From positions 1 through 26,521 of the forward strand of contig JBAVLA010000055.1 of the NCBI GenBank assembly GCA_049688595.1: 26,521 nucleotides of DNA, given 5' to 3'. Below, one piece after another: positions 1 through 7,192 of the stretch. The stretch is from Prado023 sp049688595 (lineage in GTDB: Bacteria; Actinomycetota; Actinomycetes; S36-B12; CAIYMF01). Each line of letters opens with the position of its first letter. Position 1 is the first letter of the stretch. Below the pieces are notes generated by a model, which saw only the letters and a list, made by a program, of their open reading frames with translations, was not told where the DNA came from and did not search any database. Position numbers and translations under genes: made by a program.

Positions 1-2626
1 GGCTGGACCCGGGCACGCCGGGGCCGCGCCCGCGTGCCTTCGCGTGGCGCAGCGGCGACCAGCGCTTCCAAGCCGCATCGACGACCACCAGCAGCGGCAC
101 GTTCGCAGCGATCAACGGGAGCGCGGCAGCCGGCGGCCACGCCTGGCCGAGCACCCGCGCCATCGGCGGGATCACCAGGCAGGCAATGGCGAAGGACAGG
201 GACACTGCCACGGCCACCAGGAGGAACCGGTTGCTGAACAGGGGCACCCGCCACGCGGGACGTCGTGTGCTGCGGCACGCGAACACGTTTGCCATCTGCA
301 TGACGACGACTGTGAGGAACGCCGCGCCCGATGCGGCTGCCAGGTCGGGGCCATCCGGGAAGCCCAGGCCCGGGCGCCATCCGAACGACCAGAGAGCCGC
401 GATGAACACGGCCATCTCGGCGATCGCCTCCGTGGGCCCGAGGATCCCGAAGGCCCGCAGCGCGACGCCCCGGTCCAGCAGGCGACCGCGCACCGGCGGG
501 TGGTCCAGCACCGTTGCCGCAGACCGCTCCGCGCCCAGCGCGGTGGCCGGCAGGGTGTCGGTGCCCAGGTCGAGGGCCAGGATCTGCATGACGCCCAGGG
601 CGAGCGGGAACCGCCCGCCCGACACCGCCCAGACCAGGAACGGCGCCAGCTCGGCGACGTTGTCCGTCAGGTGGTAGGTCAGGAAGCGGCGCACGTTGAG
701 GAACGTCTCGCGGCCCTGGCGCACGGCGGCGACGATGGTTGCGAAGTGGTCGTCCAGGAGGACCAGGTCCGCAGCCTCCCGGGCCACCTCGGTTCCTGAC
801 CGACCCATGGCTATGCCGATGTCGGCCATCTGCAGGGCCGGTGCGTCGTTGACCCCATCCCCCGTCATGGCCACGATGTGCCCGCGGGCCTGGAGGGCCT
901 GTGCGATCAGCAGCTTGTCCTCAGGGGTCGCCCTGGCCAGCACGACGCCGTCCCGATCGACGGTGGCACCCAGGATGTGCAGGTCGGTGGGAAGGTCCGC
1001 GGCCACCAGCACGGGCGAATCGGGCAGGGCCAGTCCGATCTGCTTGGCGATGGCGCCAGCCGTCGTCGGGTGGTCCCCGGTGATCATCGCTACCCGGACG
1101 CCAGCGTGCCGGCACGCCGCGATGGCCTCGGTGACCCCCTCGCGCGGGGGATCGTGGTAGCCGAGCAGGCCGCTGAGCACAAGCCCCTGCTCTGCGGCGG
1201 CCGCATCGATCGGCTCCTCGGGCGAGCGCGGCCGCTCCGCCACGGCCAGCACGCGCAGCCCGCGGGCGAGCATTGCATCCAGCGCTATGTGGACGCCATC
1301 AGGCAGGTCGACGCACGCCGCGAGCATGGCCTCGGGCGCGCCCTTGGTGATCACCCGGTCGGGCAGGAGGGTCGTGGCCATCCGCCGGTGCGGGTCGAAC
1401 GGATGGTGCGCGACGGCCGCAACCGGATCGTGCGGCAGCCCGAGGCGCTGGGCCAGGACCCAGATCGCCACCTCCATCGGGTCACCGGTCCGCTCGCCGC
1501 CGACGTGGTCCTGGGCCGGCGAGGCCAGCAGGGCGGCGGCCGCGGCCCTGCCGACACCAGCCCGGGCGCCCGGCTCCGACAGCTCTATCGGCGCCTCGAG
1601 CCGGTAACCGACCGAGGGGATCTCGGCGGTGCCCGTCGGGGTCCAGACCGAGACCACGTTCATCCGGTTCTCGGTGAGCGTGCCCGTCTTGTCGGTGCAG
1701 ATGAAGGTCGTCGCGCCCAGCGTCTCGACCGACTCCAACCGGCGGACAAGCGCCTGCTGGGAGGCCATGCGCTGGGCCCCCATCGCCAGCGACAGGGTGA
1801 CGGTCGGCAGCAAGCCCTCGGGGACCAGGGCCACCGTGACGCCGATGCCGAAGATGAAGCCGTCAGAGAGCGGCACGCCCAGGATCATCATCAGGGCGAA
1901 GAAGCTGACCCCGACCCCCCCGGCGACCACGGCGATCGTCCGCACCAGTTGCTCTATGTCGCGTTCGAGAGGAGTCGCCGGGCGCGCCTGCAGCGTGAGC
2001 CGGGCGATGCCGGCCAGGCGGGTGTTTGCCCCGGTCGCTTCGACCACGGCGGTCACCCGCCCCTCCAGCAGGAAGCAGCCGGCATGGAGTGGATCCCCCA
2101 CGCCGACCCGCACCGGGGCGCTCTCGCCGGTCAGCGTGGACGTGTCGACCAGGGCATCCTCGACGACCAGGCATTCCATGTCCGCAGTGATCCGGTCACC
2201 GGCCTGCACCATCACCACGTCCCCCGGGACGATCAGGTCCGCGGTTACCTGCTGTTCCAGGCCGTCCCGGATCACGGTCGTCAGGATCGGCAGGAGGTCG
2301 GCCAGGCCTGCCGCCGCCCGCTCGGCCCGGTGCTCCTGCACGAAGGCGAACAGGCCGTTGACCAGGACGACGGCGGCGATGGCAACCGCTAGTGCCGGCA
2401 TCCCCCCGACCATCGCCAGGACGGCGGCCACCCAGAGCAGCAGAGCGAAGAAGTGGGCGAACTGGCTGAGCAGCCGTCGCCATGGCGGGATCTTCGCGGG
2501 CTCGGGCAACACGTTGTGCCCGACCTGTTCGAGGAGCTCCAGCGCGCGGGCCCCGGCCAGCCCGGTCAGCTGGCTCACAGCCGGGCCGGGTGCACCAGCC
2601 CCCGCGCCGAGGCCGTCGTCGCCCAT
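1..2626 (-). CDS. P2-type cation-transporting ATPase (3' end cut by window edge)
   Basis: This is an integral membrane pump that uses ATP hydrolysis to move cations. The reverse-strand frame is open from ATG at 2626 to base 1, giving 875 complete codons without a stop; the C-terminus, probably only a few residues, lies outside. In order: short N-terminal cation-ATPase region (HNVLPEP about 37-43), M1-M2 (about 57-97), actuator TGES (166-169), M4 PEGLLPTVTL (E270), phosphorylation motif DKTGTLT (D312), hinge TGDGVND (588-594), then M5-M10. M5 carries N656 and E659, and M6 reads DLGTD (D686, D690). These resemble Na,K/H,K-ATPase (P2C) more than SERCA, where the first M6 acidic position is Asn. 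The transported ion cannot be assigned from this alone. A TAG in the same frame four codons upstream fixes the start at or after 2626. The sirtuin gene ends 59 bp upstream on the same strand, so the two may be co-transcribed. Confidence 0.93.
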   Translation of the reverse strand, partial: MGDDGLGAGAGAPGPAVSQLTGLAGARALELLEQVGHNVLPEPAKIPPWRRLLSQFAHFFALLLWVAAVLAMVGGMPALAVAIAAVVLVNGLFAFVQEHRAERAAAGLADLLPILTTVIRDGLEQQVTADLIVPGDVVMVQAGDRITADMECLVVEDALVDTSTLTGESAPVRVGVGDPLHAGCFLLEGRVTAVVEATGANTRLAGIARLTLQARPATPLERDIEQLVRTIAVVAGGVGVSFFALMMILGVPLSDGFIFGIGVTVALVPEGLLPTVTLSLAMGAQRMASQQALVRRLESVETLGATTFICTDKTGTLTENRMNVVSVWTPTGTAEIPSVGYRLEAPIELSEPGARAGVGRAAAAALLASPAQDHVGGERTGDPMEVAIWVLAQRLGLPHDPVAAVAHHPFDPHRRMATTLLPDRVITKGAPEAMLAACVDLPDGVHIALDAMLARGLRVLAVAERPRSPEEPIDAAAAEQGLVLSGLLGYHDPPREGVTEAIAACRHAGVRVAMITGDHPTTAGAIAKQIGLALPDSPVLVAADLPTDLHILGATVDRDGVVLARATPEDKLLIAQALQARGHIVAMTGDGVNDAPALQMADIGIAMGRSGTEVAREAADLVLLDDHFATIVAAVRQGRETFLNVRRFLTYHLTDNVAELAPFLVWAVSGGRFPLALGVMQILALDLGTDTLPATALGAERSAATVLDHPPVRGRLLDRGVALRAFGILGPTEAIAEMAVFIAALWSFGWRPGLGFPDGPDLAAASGAAFLTVVVMQMANVFACRSTRRPAWRVPLFSNRFLLVAVAVSLSFAIACLVIPPMARVLGQAWPPAAALPLIAANVPLLVVVDAAWKRWSPLRHAKARGRGPGVPGSS

Positions 2627-2685
2627 CGGGGCGACCTACGGTGCGGCGCCGCAGCGGTGCTGGCCCTCCGACGTCAAGCGCGGCA

Positions 2686-3426
2686 TCAGGTCAGCTCCGC
2701 CTCGAGCGAGGCGAGGACGTCCGAGATCGGTTCTCGCACGACGATTTCGGCCAGGTCGTCGTAGGGGGTCGGCTCTGCGTTCACGATGGCCAGCCGCGGG
2801 GCAAGGCCCGCAAGGCCAGCGGCCGGGTTCACCTGCAGGGACGTCCCGATGGCCACGAGGAGGTCCGCGTGGCTCGCGGCCTCGATGGCCGCCTCGATGA
2901 CGTTCGGGTCGAGCGCCTGGCCGAACGAGATCGTGGCGGTCTTGAGGATTCCGCCGCACTCGACGCAGGCAGGGTCGGCCTCCTCGCGGGCCAGGATCTC
3001 TGGCGTGGGCCACCGGCGGCCGCACGACAGGCAGAGGACCTCCCAGATCGTGCCGTGCAGCTCGAGCGCGTCTGGCGACCCTGCCCGCTGGTGAAGCCCG
3101 TCGATGTTCTGCGTGATCACTCTGGACAACAGGCCGGCCCGCTGGAGCGTGGCCAGCACCCGATGGCCACGGTTGGGCTCTGCAGTCCACGTCGTGTTCG
3201 CGCGGCGATTGGCCCAAGCCTGCCGGCGCACCTCCGGGTCGCTCACGTAGGTGCTGATGTGGAACATCGCCTGCGCGGCCGGGTTGCGGGTCCACAGGCC
3301 GTTGGGCCCGCGGAAGTCGCCGATGCCCGAATCCGTCGAGATTCCCGCGCCGGTGAGCACCACCACCCGCCGGGCCCCTGCCCAGATCCCTGCCAGGTCG
3401 TGCTGGGTGTTCGGCACGGGAGCCAT
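2686..3426 (-). CDS. NAD+-dependent protein deacylase (sirtuin)
   Basis: A cytosolic Sir2-family enzyme of 246 aa, the normal size for bacterial sirtuins, that removes acyl groups from lysines using NAD+. The sequence shows the NAD-binding GAGIS (26-30), a DFRGPNGLW segment (37-45), QNIDGLH (106-112), the catalytic His in LHGTI (H124), a zinc site formed by C132/C135 and C154/C157, and GTSLQV (194-199). The segment before DFRG reads SGIGDFRG where most sirtuins have SGIPDFRG. The start is ATG 3426, which places the Rossmann core at the usual distance from the N-terminus; no strong ribosome-binding site is visible. It is divergent from the P-loop gene at 3503 across 76 bp and is followed by the P-type ATPase gene, probably in one operon. 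Substrates cannot be predicted. CobB is the generic bacterial name, but I leave the symbol empty. Confidence 0.93.
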   Translation of the reverse strand: MAPVPNTQHDLAGIWAGARRVVVLTGAGISTDSGIGDFRGPNGLWTRNPAAQAMFHISTYVSDPEVRRQAWANRRANTTWTAEPNRGHRVLATLQRAGLLSRVITQNIDGLHQRAGSPDALELHGTIWEVLCLSCGRRWPTPEILAREEADPACVECGGILKTATISFGQALDPNVIEAAIEAASHADLLVAIGTSLQVNPAAGLAGLAPRLAIVNAEPTPYDDLAEIVVREPISDVLASLEAELT

Positions 3427-3490
3427 GTTCGCACATCGGAACCCGCGCTGGTGACCGGTCGCGGCGCTTCACCTGCTTGGCCCGAGTGAC

Positions 3491-3502
3491 GAGAATGCGC
3501 CT
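3491..3502 (+). promoter_or_regulatory. Candidate -10 element for a leaderless transcript
   Basis: GAGAAT (3491-3496) ends six bases before the ATG at 3503, and no Shine-Dalgarno sequence is seen. A -10-like hexamer so close to the start suggests transcription begins at or near the start codon. This is a pattern call from spacing only; no clear -35 is visible. Confidence 0.3.
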
Positions 3503-4144
3503 ATGCGCTACGGCTGCTGGGTACCTGGGATTGCCTCGGCGCTGAGGTCCGCGTCGCCGCGGTGCGGCCCCAGCCGACTGGTCTGCGTCGACGGTCCGGC
3601 CGGGTCCGGCAAGACCTCCCTGGCCGCCGAGCTCGCCGCGGAGCTGGGGGATGCCCCCGTGGTGCACCTGGACGACCTCTATGAGGGCTGGTCCCAGCCC
3701 TTGGGCCAGCCGCTCGCGGCAAGGGTGGAGGCGTGGCTACTGCTGCCCTGGTCAGTCGGGCTGCCCGGCCGCCACCTGCGCTTCGACTGGGGCAGGGACC
3801 GGTTCACGTCCTGGGTCGAGGTCCCGGCCGCCCCGCTGCTGGTGTTGGAGGGGTGCGGCAGCGGCTCCGCGGGGATCCGTGAGTATGCCTCGGCCGTCGT
3901 GTGGGTCGATGCCCCTGCTGAGGAGTGCCTGCGTCGCGGCCTCGCGCGGGACGGAGCGGCGTTGGCCAGCAGGTGGCGGGCCTGGCAGGAGCAGGAGGCC
4001 GCCCACTTCGCCCGGGACCGCACCCGAGCCGCCGCGACCACCATCGTCAACCACCAGCGGACCGGCGGCCGTGGGCCCGGGGACGAACCGGTCATGACAC
4101 CGCAGAGCACGCATCCCACAGGTCCGGGTGGGATCATGCCCTAG
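3503..4144 (+). CDS. P-loop nucleotide kinase-like ATP-binding protein
   Basis: A 213-aa cytosolic P-loop protein resembling the uridine kinase / nucleoside kinase superfamily. It has Walker A GPAGSGKTS (31-39, K37) on a short beta strand, an acceptor-side HLDDLYEGW (55-63) like the Asp-rich segment of uridine kinases, VLEGCGSG (114-121) at the place of the second strand, and an Arg-rich LID-like helix (RRGLARDG 144-151, RWRAWQEQ 157-164). The last roughly 30 residues are Gly/Pro/Thr-rich and probably disordered. Its substrate is not identifiable. The start ATG 3503 is chosen because a -10-like hexamer lies just upstream and it opens this frame. The stop TAG overlaps the GTG start of the corA-like gene by one base, so the two genes are probably translationally coupled. 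Confidence 0.75.
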   Translation: MRYGCWVPGIASALRSASPRCGPSRLVCVDGPAGSGKTSLAAELAAELGDAPVVHLDDLYEGWSQPLGQPLAARVEAWLLLPWSVGLPGRHLRFDWGRDRFTSWVEVPAAPLLVLEGCGSGSAGIREYASAVVWVDAPAEECLRRGLARDGAALASRWRAWQEQEAAHFARDRTRAAATTIVNHQRTGGRGPGDEPVMTPQSTHPTGPGGIMP

Positions 4145-5172
4145 TGATCGTGGGGATGGGACGCTACTGCCAGGGCAAGGAGGTGGATGCCGCCCAGTCG
4201 CGGCTGATCCGCGGCGCCGGCACCCTGACCCCGGATGCGGTCTCACTGATCCGGGCGATGTACGGCCGGGCCAGCGCTGACCGGTCGGACTTCCTCTGGG
4301 TGGCTGTGGCGGCCCCCACCCGGTCGGAGCTGGTGGCCCTGGCTGAGGTCTTCGGGATCCCCAACCTCTGGGTCGACGATGCCCTGAACCCCCGGCAGCG
4401 GGCCAAGGCGGAGTTCAGCTCGGATGGCAAGTCCGGCCTGGTCGTCTTCAAGATCGTCACGTACGAGGAGCCCACCTCGGCGATCGAGACCGGCCAGATC
4501 ACGCTGTTGATCGGCCCCTCGTACGTCGTCACGATCCGGCTGGGCCCGATCGGCGCGCTCGGCAGGGTGCGGGCCCAGGCGACGGCGCGCCCCGATTTCC
4601 TGGCCCATGGGCCGATGGCTGCCGTCCACGCGATCGTCGATGCGATCACGGATGACTACTTGTCGGCGACCGACGAGATCGGCAAGGACATCGACCTGAT
4701 CGAGGAGCACGTGTTCTCCTCGAGTGTCAGCGACGAATCCGAGTCGATCTACCTGCTCAAGCGGGAGAACCTCGAGCTGCGGAGGGCCGTGGCGCCGCTG
4801 GTCCCCCTTGCCCAGCAGCTAGTGAACGGCAGCGTGCGCCAGATTCCCGAGGCGCTGCGACCGTTCTTCCACGACATCGGCGACCACCTCCTGCGGGCCA
4901 ACGACAACGTCGAGAGCTACGAGAACCTGCTGATGACCATGCTGCAGGCATCGAACGCCCGTCAGGGGCTGCAGCAGAACACGGACATGCGCAAGATGGC
5001 CGCATACGCCGCGCTGCTCGCCCTGCCAACAGCTGTGGCTGGGATCTACGGGATGAACTTCGAGTACATGCCTGAGCTGAGCACGCGCTGGGGGTACCCG
5101 GCGGTCCTGACGGTGATGGCGATCGGGCTGCTGCTCATCTACCGGGCGTTCAAGCGGTCCGGGTGGCTCTGA
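4144..5172 (+). CDS. corA: CorA-family magnesium/cobalt transporter
   Basis: A CorA-type pentameric inner-membrane channel for Mg2+ (also Co2+/Ni2+), 342 aa from GTG 4144. A large cytosolic alpha/beta and helical domain (about 1-280) precedes two C-terminal transmembrane helices (about 285-302 and 318-336). The signature GMN motif lies at 303-305 in the loop between them (YGMNFEYMPEL), and the basic tail RAFKRSGWL follows. The long stalk helix is visible (residues around 225-285, including QASNARQGLQQNTDMRKMAAY). The frame is open further upstream, to 3925, but that stretch overlaps the P-loop gene. GTG 4144 gives the usual short N-terminus (VIVGMGRY) and overlaps the preceding TAG. ATG 4156 is an alternative start. 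The gene faces uppP, whose stop is 36 bp away on the other strand. Confidence 0.93.
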   Translation: MIVGMGRYCQGKEVDAAQSRLIRGAGTLTPDAVSLIRAMYGRASADRSDFLWVAVAAPTRSELVALAEVFGIPNLWVDDALNPRQRAKAEFSSDGKSGLVVFKIVTYEEPTSAIETGQITLLIGPSYVVTIRLGPIGALGRVRAQATARPDFLAHGPMAAVHAIVDAITDDYLSATDEIGKDIDLIEEHVFSSSVSDESESIYLLKRENLELRRAVAPLVPLAQQLVNGSVRQIPEALRPFFHDIGDHLLRANDNVESYENLLMTMLQASNARQGLQQNTDMRKMAAYAALLALPTAVAGIYGMNFEYMPELSTRWGYPAVLTVMAIGLLLIYRAFKRSGWL

Positions 5173-5208
5173 GCCCTTCGTGGGGTTCGATCCGGACTCG
5201 GGGTCACC

Positions 5209-6153
5209 TCAGGAGCTCTCCAGGACTCCGGCAGCGAGCAGGACCACCAGGACCAGGCCCAGGGCGACCCGGTAGATGACGAACGGCATGTAGGACTTGG
5301 TCGACACGTAGCGGATGAGCCAGGCGATGACGGTGTAGCCGACTGCGAAGGCGATGACCGTGGCCAGGATCGTGGGTCCCCAGCGCACGGCGGGGTCGGT
5401 GCCGACGTCCAGCGCCTGGAAGAAGCCGGAGGCCAGGACCGCCGGGATCGCCAGCAGGAACGCGTAGCGCGTCGCCGCCTCCCGCGTGTAGCCCATGAAG
5501 AGGCCGGCCGAGATCGTCGCCCCAGACCGGGAGACACCCGGGATCAGGGCCATCGCCTGGCAGGCGCCGTAGACCAGGCCGTCGCGCACGCTGAGGTCGG
5601 TTAGCCCCTTGATCGACCGGGACGTTCGGTCGGCGATCCCCAGCAGGATGCCGAAGGTGATGAGCGTGAAGGCCACCAGCCACAGGTTGCGGGCGACGGT
5701 CTCGATCTGGTCGGCGAACACCAGGCCCAGGACGCCGATCGGGATGCTCCCGACGATGACCAGCCAGCCCATCCGGACGTCTGGGGACCCCCGGGTCTCG
5801 GGATGGGCGAACTGGCCGAACCAGGCAGTGACGATCCGGGAGATGTCGCGCCAGAAGTAGATCAGGACGGCGGACTCGGTGCCGATCTGCGTAACGGCGG
5901 TGAACGCCGCGCCCGGGTCGGTCCACCCGAAGACCTGGGAGAAGACCAGCAGGTGTGCGCTGCTGGAGATGGGCAGGAACTCCGTCAGGCCCTGCAGGAT
6001 CCCGAGGATCACGGCCTGCCCCCAGGTGACCGGCTCCGTGGCGGCCTCCTGGGCGAGGACGGCGCCTTGATCCAAGAGGCCCGTGCCGTGCTGCGCCAGG
6101 ATTGCGGTGGCCGGACCCAGGGCCGCGGACACGCCGCTGAGCTCCAGGACCAT
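5209..6153 (-). CDS. uppP: Undecaprenyl-diphosphate phosphatase (UppP/BacA)
   Basis: An integral membrane enzyme that dephosphorylates undecaprenyl pyrophosphate so the lipid carrier can be reused in peptidoglycan and glycan assembly; extra copies give bacitracin resistance. The 314-aa product has the two family motifs: QGLTEFLPISSSAH (54-67, with E58 and the serine cluster) and PGVSRSGAT (205-213, with R209). About eight hydrophobic segments follow the normal UppP pattern. The start ATG 6153 is preceded by GAGGAGG at a good distance. This gives about 40 residues before the usual N-terminus (TWGQAVILGILQG), longer than most family members of about 270-280 aa. The open frame extends to 6468, but that would overlap the divergent aldo/keto reductase gene. 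It converges with corA. Confidence 0.95.
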   Translation of the reverse strand: MVLELSGVSAALGPATAILAQHGTGLLDQGAVLAQEAATEPVTWGQAVILGILQGLTEFLPISSSAHLLVFSQVFGWTDPGAAFTAVTQIGTESAVLIYFWRDISRIVTAWFGQFAHPETRGSPDVRMGWLVIVGSIPIGVLGLVFADQIETVARNLWLVAFTLITFGILLGIADRTSRSIKGLTDLSVRDGLVYGACQAMALIPGVSRSGATISAGLFMGYTREAATRYAFLLAIPAVLASGFFQALDVGTDPAVRWGPTILATVIAFAVGYTVIAWLIRYVSTKSYMPFVIYRVALGLVLVVLLAAGVLESS

Positions 6154-6218
6154 CGCTGCCTCCTCGCCCTCGGCCCGCGTAGAGCCTAGCCCGTCCATCG
6201 TGGGCTCCCCCGACCGGC

Positions 6219-6232
6219 TAGCGTAGCGCGCC
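6219..6232 (+). promoter_or_regulatory. Candidate -10 element for a leaderless transcript
   Basis: TAGCGT (6219-6224) matches the actinobacterial TANNNT -10 pattern and ends eight bases before the ATG at 6233. No Shine-Dalgarno sequence is present. Leaderless initiation of the aldo/keto reductase mRNA is inferred from spacing only. Confidence 0.4.
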
Positions 6233-7192
6233 ATGGAGAGCAGGACCGTCGGCCGGAGCGGGCTGCAGGTCAGCCGCACCGGACTTGGCACGATGACGTG
6301 GGGCCGGGACACCGACGAGTACGAGGCGAGCGACCAGTTCGCGATGTTCCTCGATGCGGGTGGGACCCTGTTCGACACTGCGGACGTGTACGGCTCGGGC
6401 GCTGCCGAGGAGCTGCTGGGCAGCCTCGTCGCCGAGGCAGGCGTCCGTGACGACGTCGTGATAGCCACGAAGGCAGGTGGGCGCCGCGCCGGCGAGCGCC
6501 GGTTCGACGGGTCCAGACGTCACCTCGTACGTGCGCTGGACGGCTCGCTGGAGCGCCTAGGCACTGACTTCGTCGACCTGTGGCTGGTTCAGGGATGGGA
6601 TGACCAGACCCCACTGGACGAGACGCTGGGTGCGCTCGGCGATGCCCAGCGGTCGGGGAAGGCCCGCTACGTGGGCGTGTCGAACTACTCGCCCTGGCAG
6701 CTCGCGTTGGCTGCGACGACCGCGCGGCACCGGCACGGCCTGGACCTGATCGCCAATGAGGTGGAGTACTCCCTCGTTGCCCGTTCCGGTGAGGCGGATG
6801 CCCTGGCCGCGGCGGACGCCGTCGGCGCTGGGCTGGTCGCGTGGTCGCCGATCGGGCGCGGTGTGCTCACCGGCAAGTACCGGCACGGCACGCCCGCGGA
6901 CTCGCGGGCGGCGTCGCCCCACCTCGGTGGGTTCGTGGCTGAGTACCTGACGGCCGAGCACGGCCGGGTGGTGGATGCGGTCTGCACAGCTGCGGAGGGG
7001 CTGGGCGTCGCGCCGGTCGATGTGGCGATCGCCTGGGTGCGCGACCACCCCGGAGTCTCGTCGATCCTGCTCGGCTCCCGCACGGCCGCCCAGCTTCGCG
7101 GTGCGCTGCGCGCGGAGGCGCTCACGCTACCCGCGGAGATCCGCGCAGCACTGGATGAGGTGTCCGCGGGCCTGCAGACTCGACGGGGCTAG
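6233..7192 (+). CDS. Aldo/keto reductase with Gln at the catalytic His position
   Basis: A 319-aa TIM-barrel NADPH-dependent oxidoreductase of the aldo/keto reductase superfamily, cytosolic. Visible family marks are the N-terminal GLGTMTWG, GGTLFDTADVYGSG (D48, Y53), IATKAGG (K80), ARYVGVSNYSPWQ, AWSPIGRGVLTGKY, and the C-terminal cofactor region SSILLGSRTAAQL. The usual tetrad is Asp-Tyr-Lys-His; the first three are present, but the segment that normally carries His reads DLWLVQGWDD, with CAG (Gln120). This may be a trait of an actinobacterial subfamily rather than a loss of function. The physiological substrate is unknown. The stop codon shares the palindrome CTAG with the stop of the convergent M20 peptidase gene. 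Confidence 0.92.
   Translation: MESRTVGRSGLQVSRTGLGTMTWGRDTDEYEASDQFAMFLDAGGTLFDTADVYGSGAAEELLGSLVAEAGVRDDVVIATKAGGRRAGERRFDGSRRHLVRALDGSLERLGTDFVDLWLVQGWDDQTPLDETLGALGDAQRSGKARYVGVSNYSPWQLALAATTARHRHGLDLIANEVEYSLVARSGEADALAAADAVGAGLVAWSPIGRGVLTGKYRHGTPADSRAASPHLGGFVAEYLTAEHGRVVDAVCTAAEGLGVAPVDVAIAWVRDHPGVSSILLGSRTAAQLRGALRAEALTLPAEIRAALDEVSAGLQTRRG

Noticed and set aside
878..2392. Long plus-strand open frame
   Set aside because: It is antisense to the P-type ATPase, whose full motif set is readable on the minus strand. The protein is low-complexity Arg/Gly/His without a family match.
6154..6468. N-terminal extension of UppP to 6468
   Set aside because: It overlaps the divergent aldo/keto reductase gene, and ATG 6153 has a strong ribosome-binding site.
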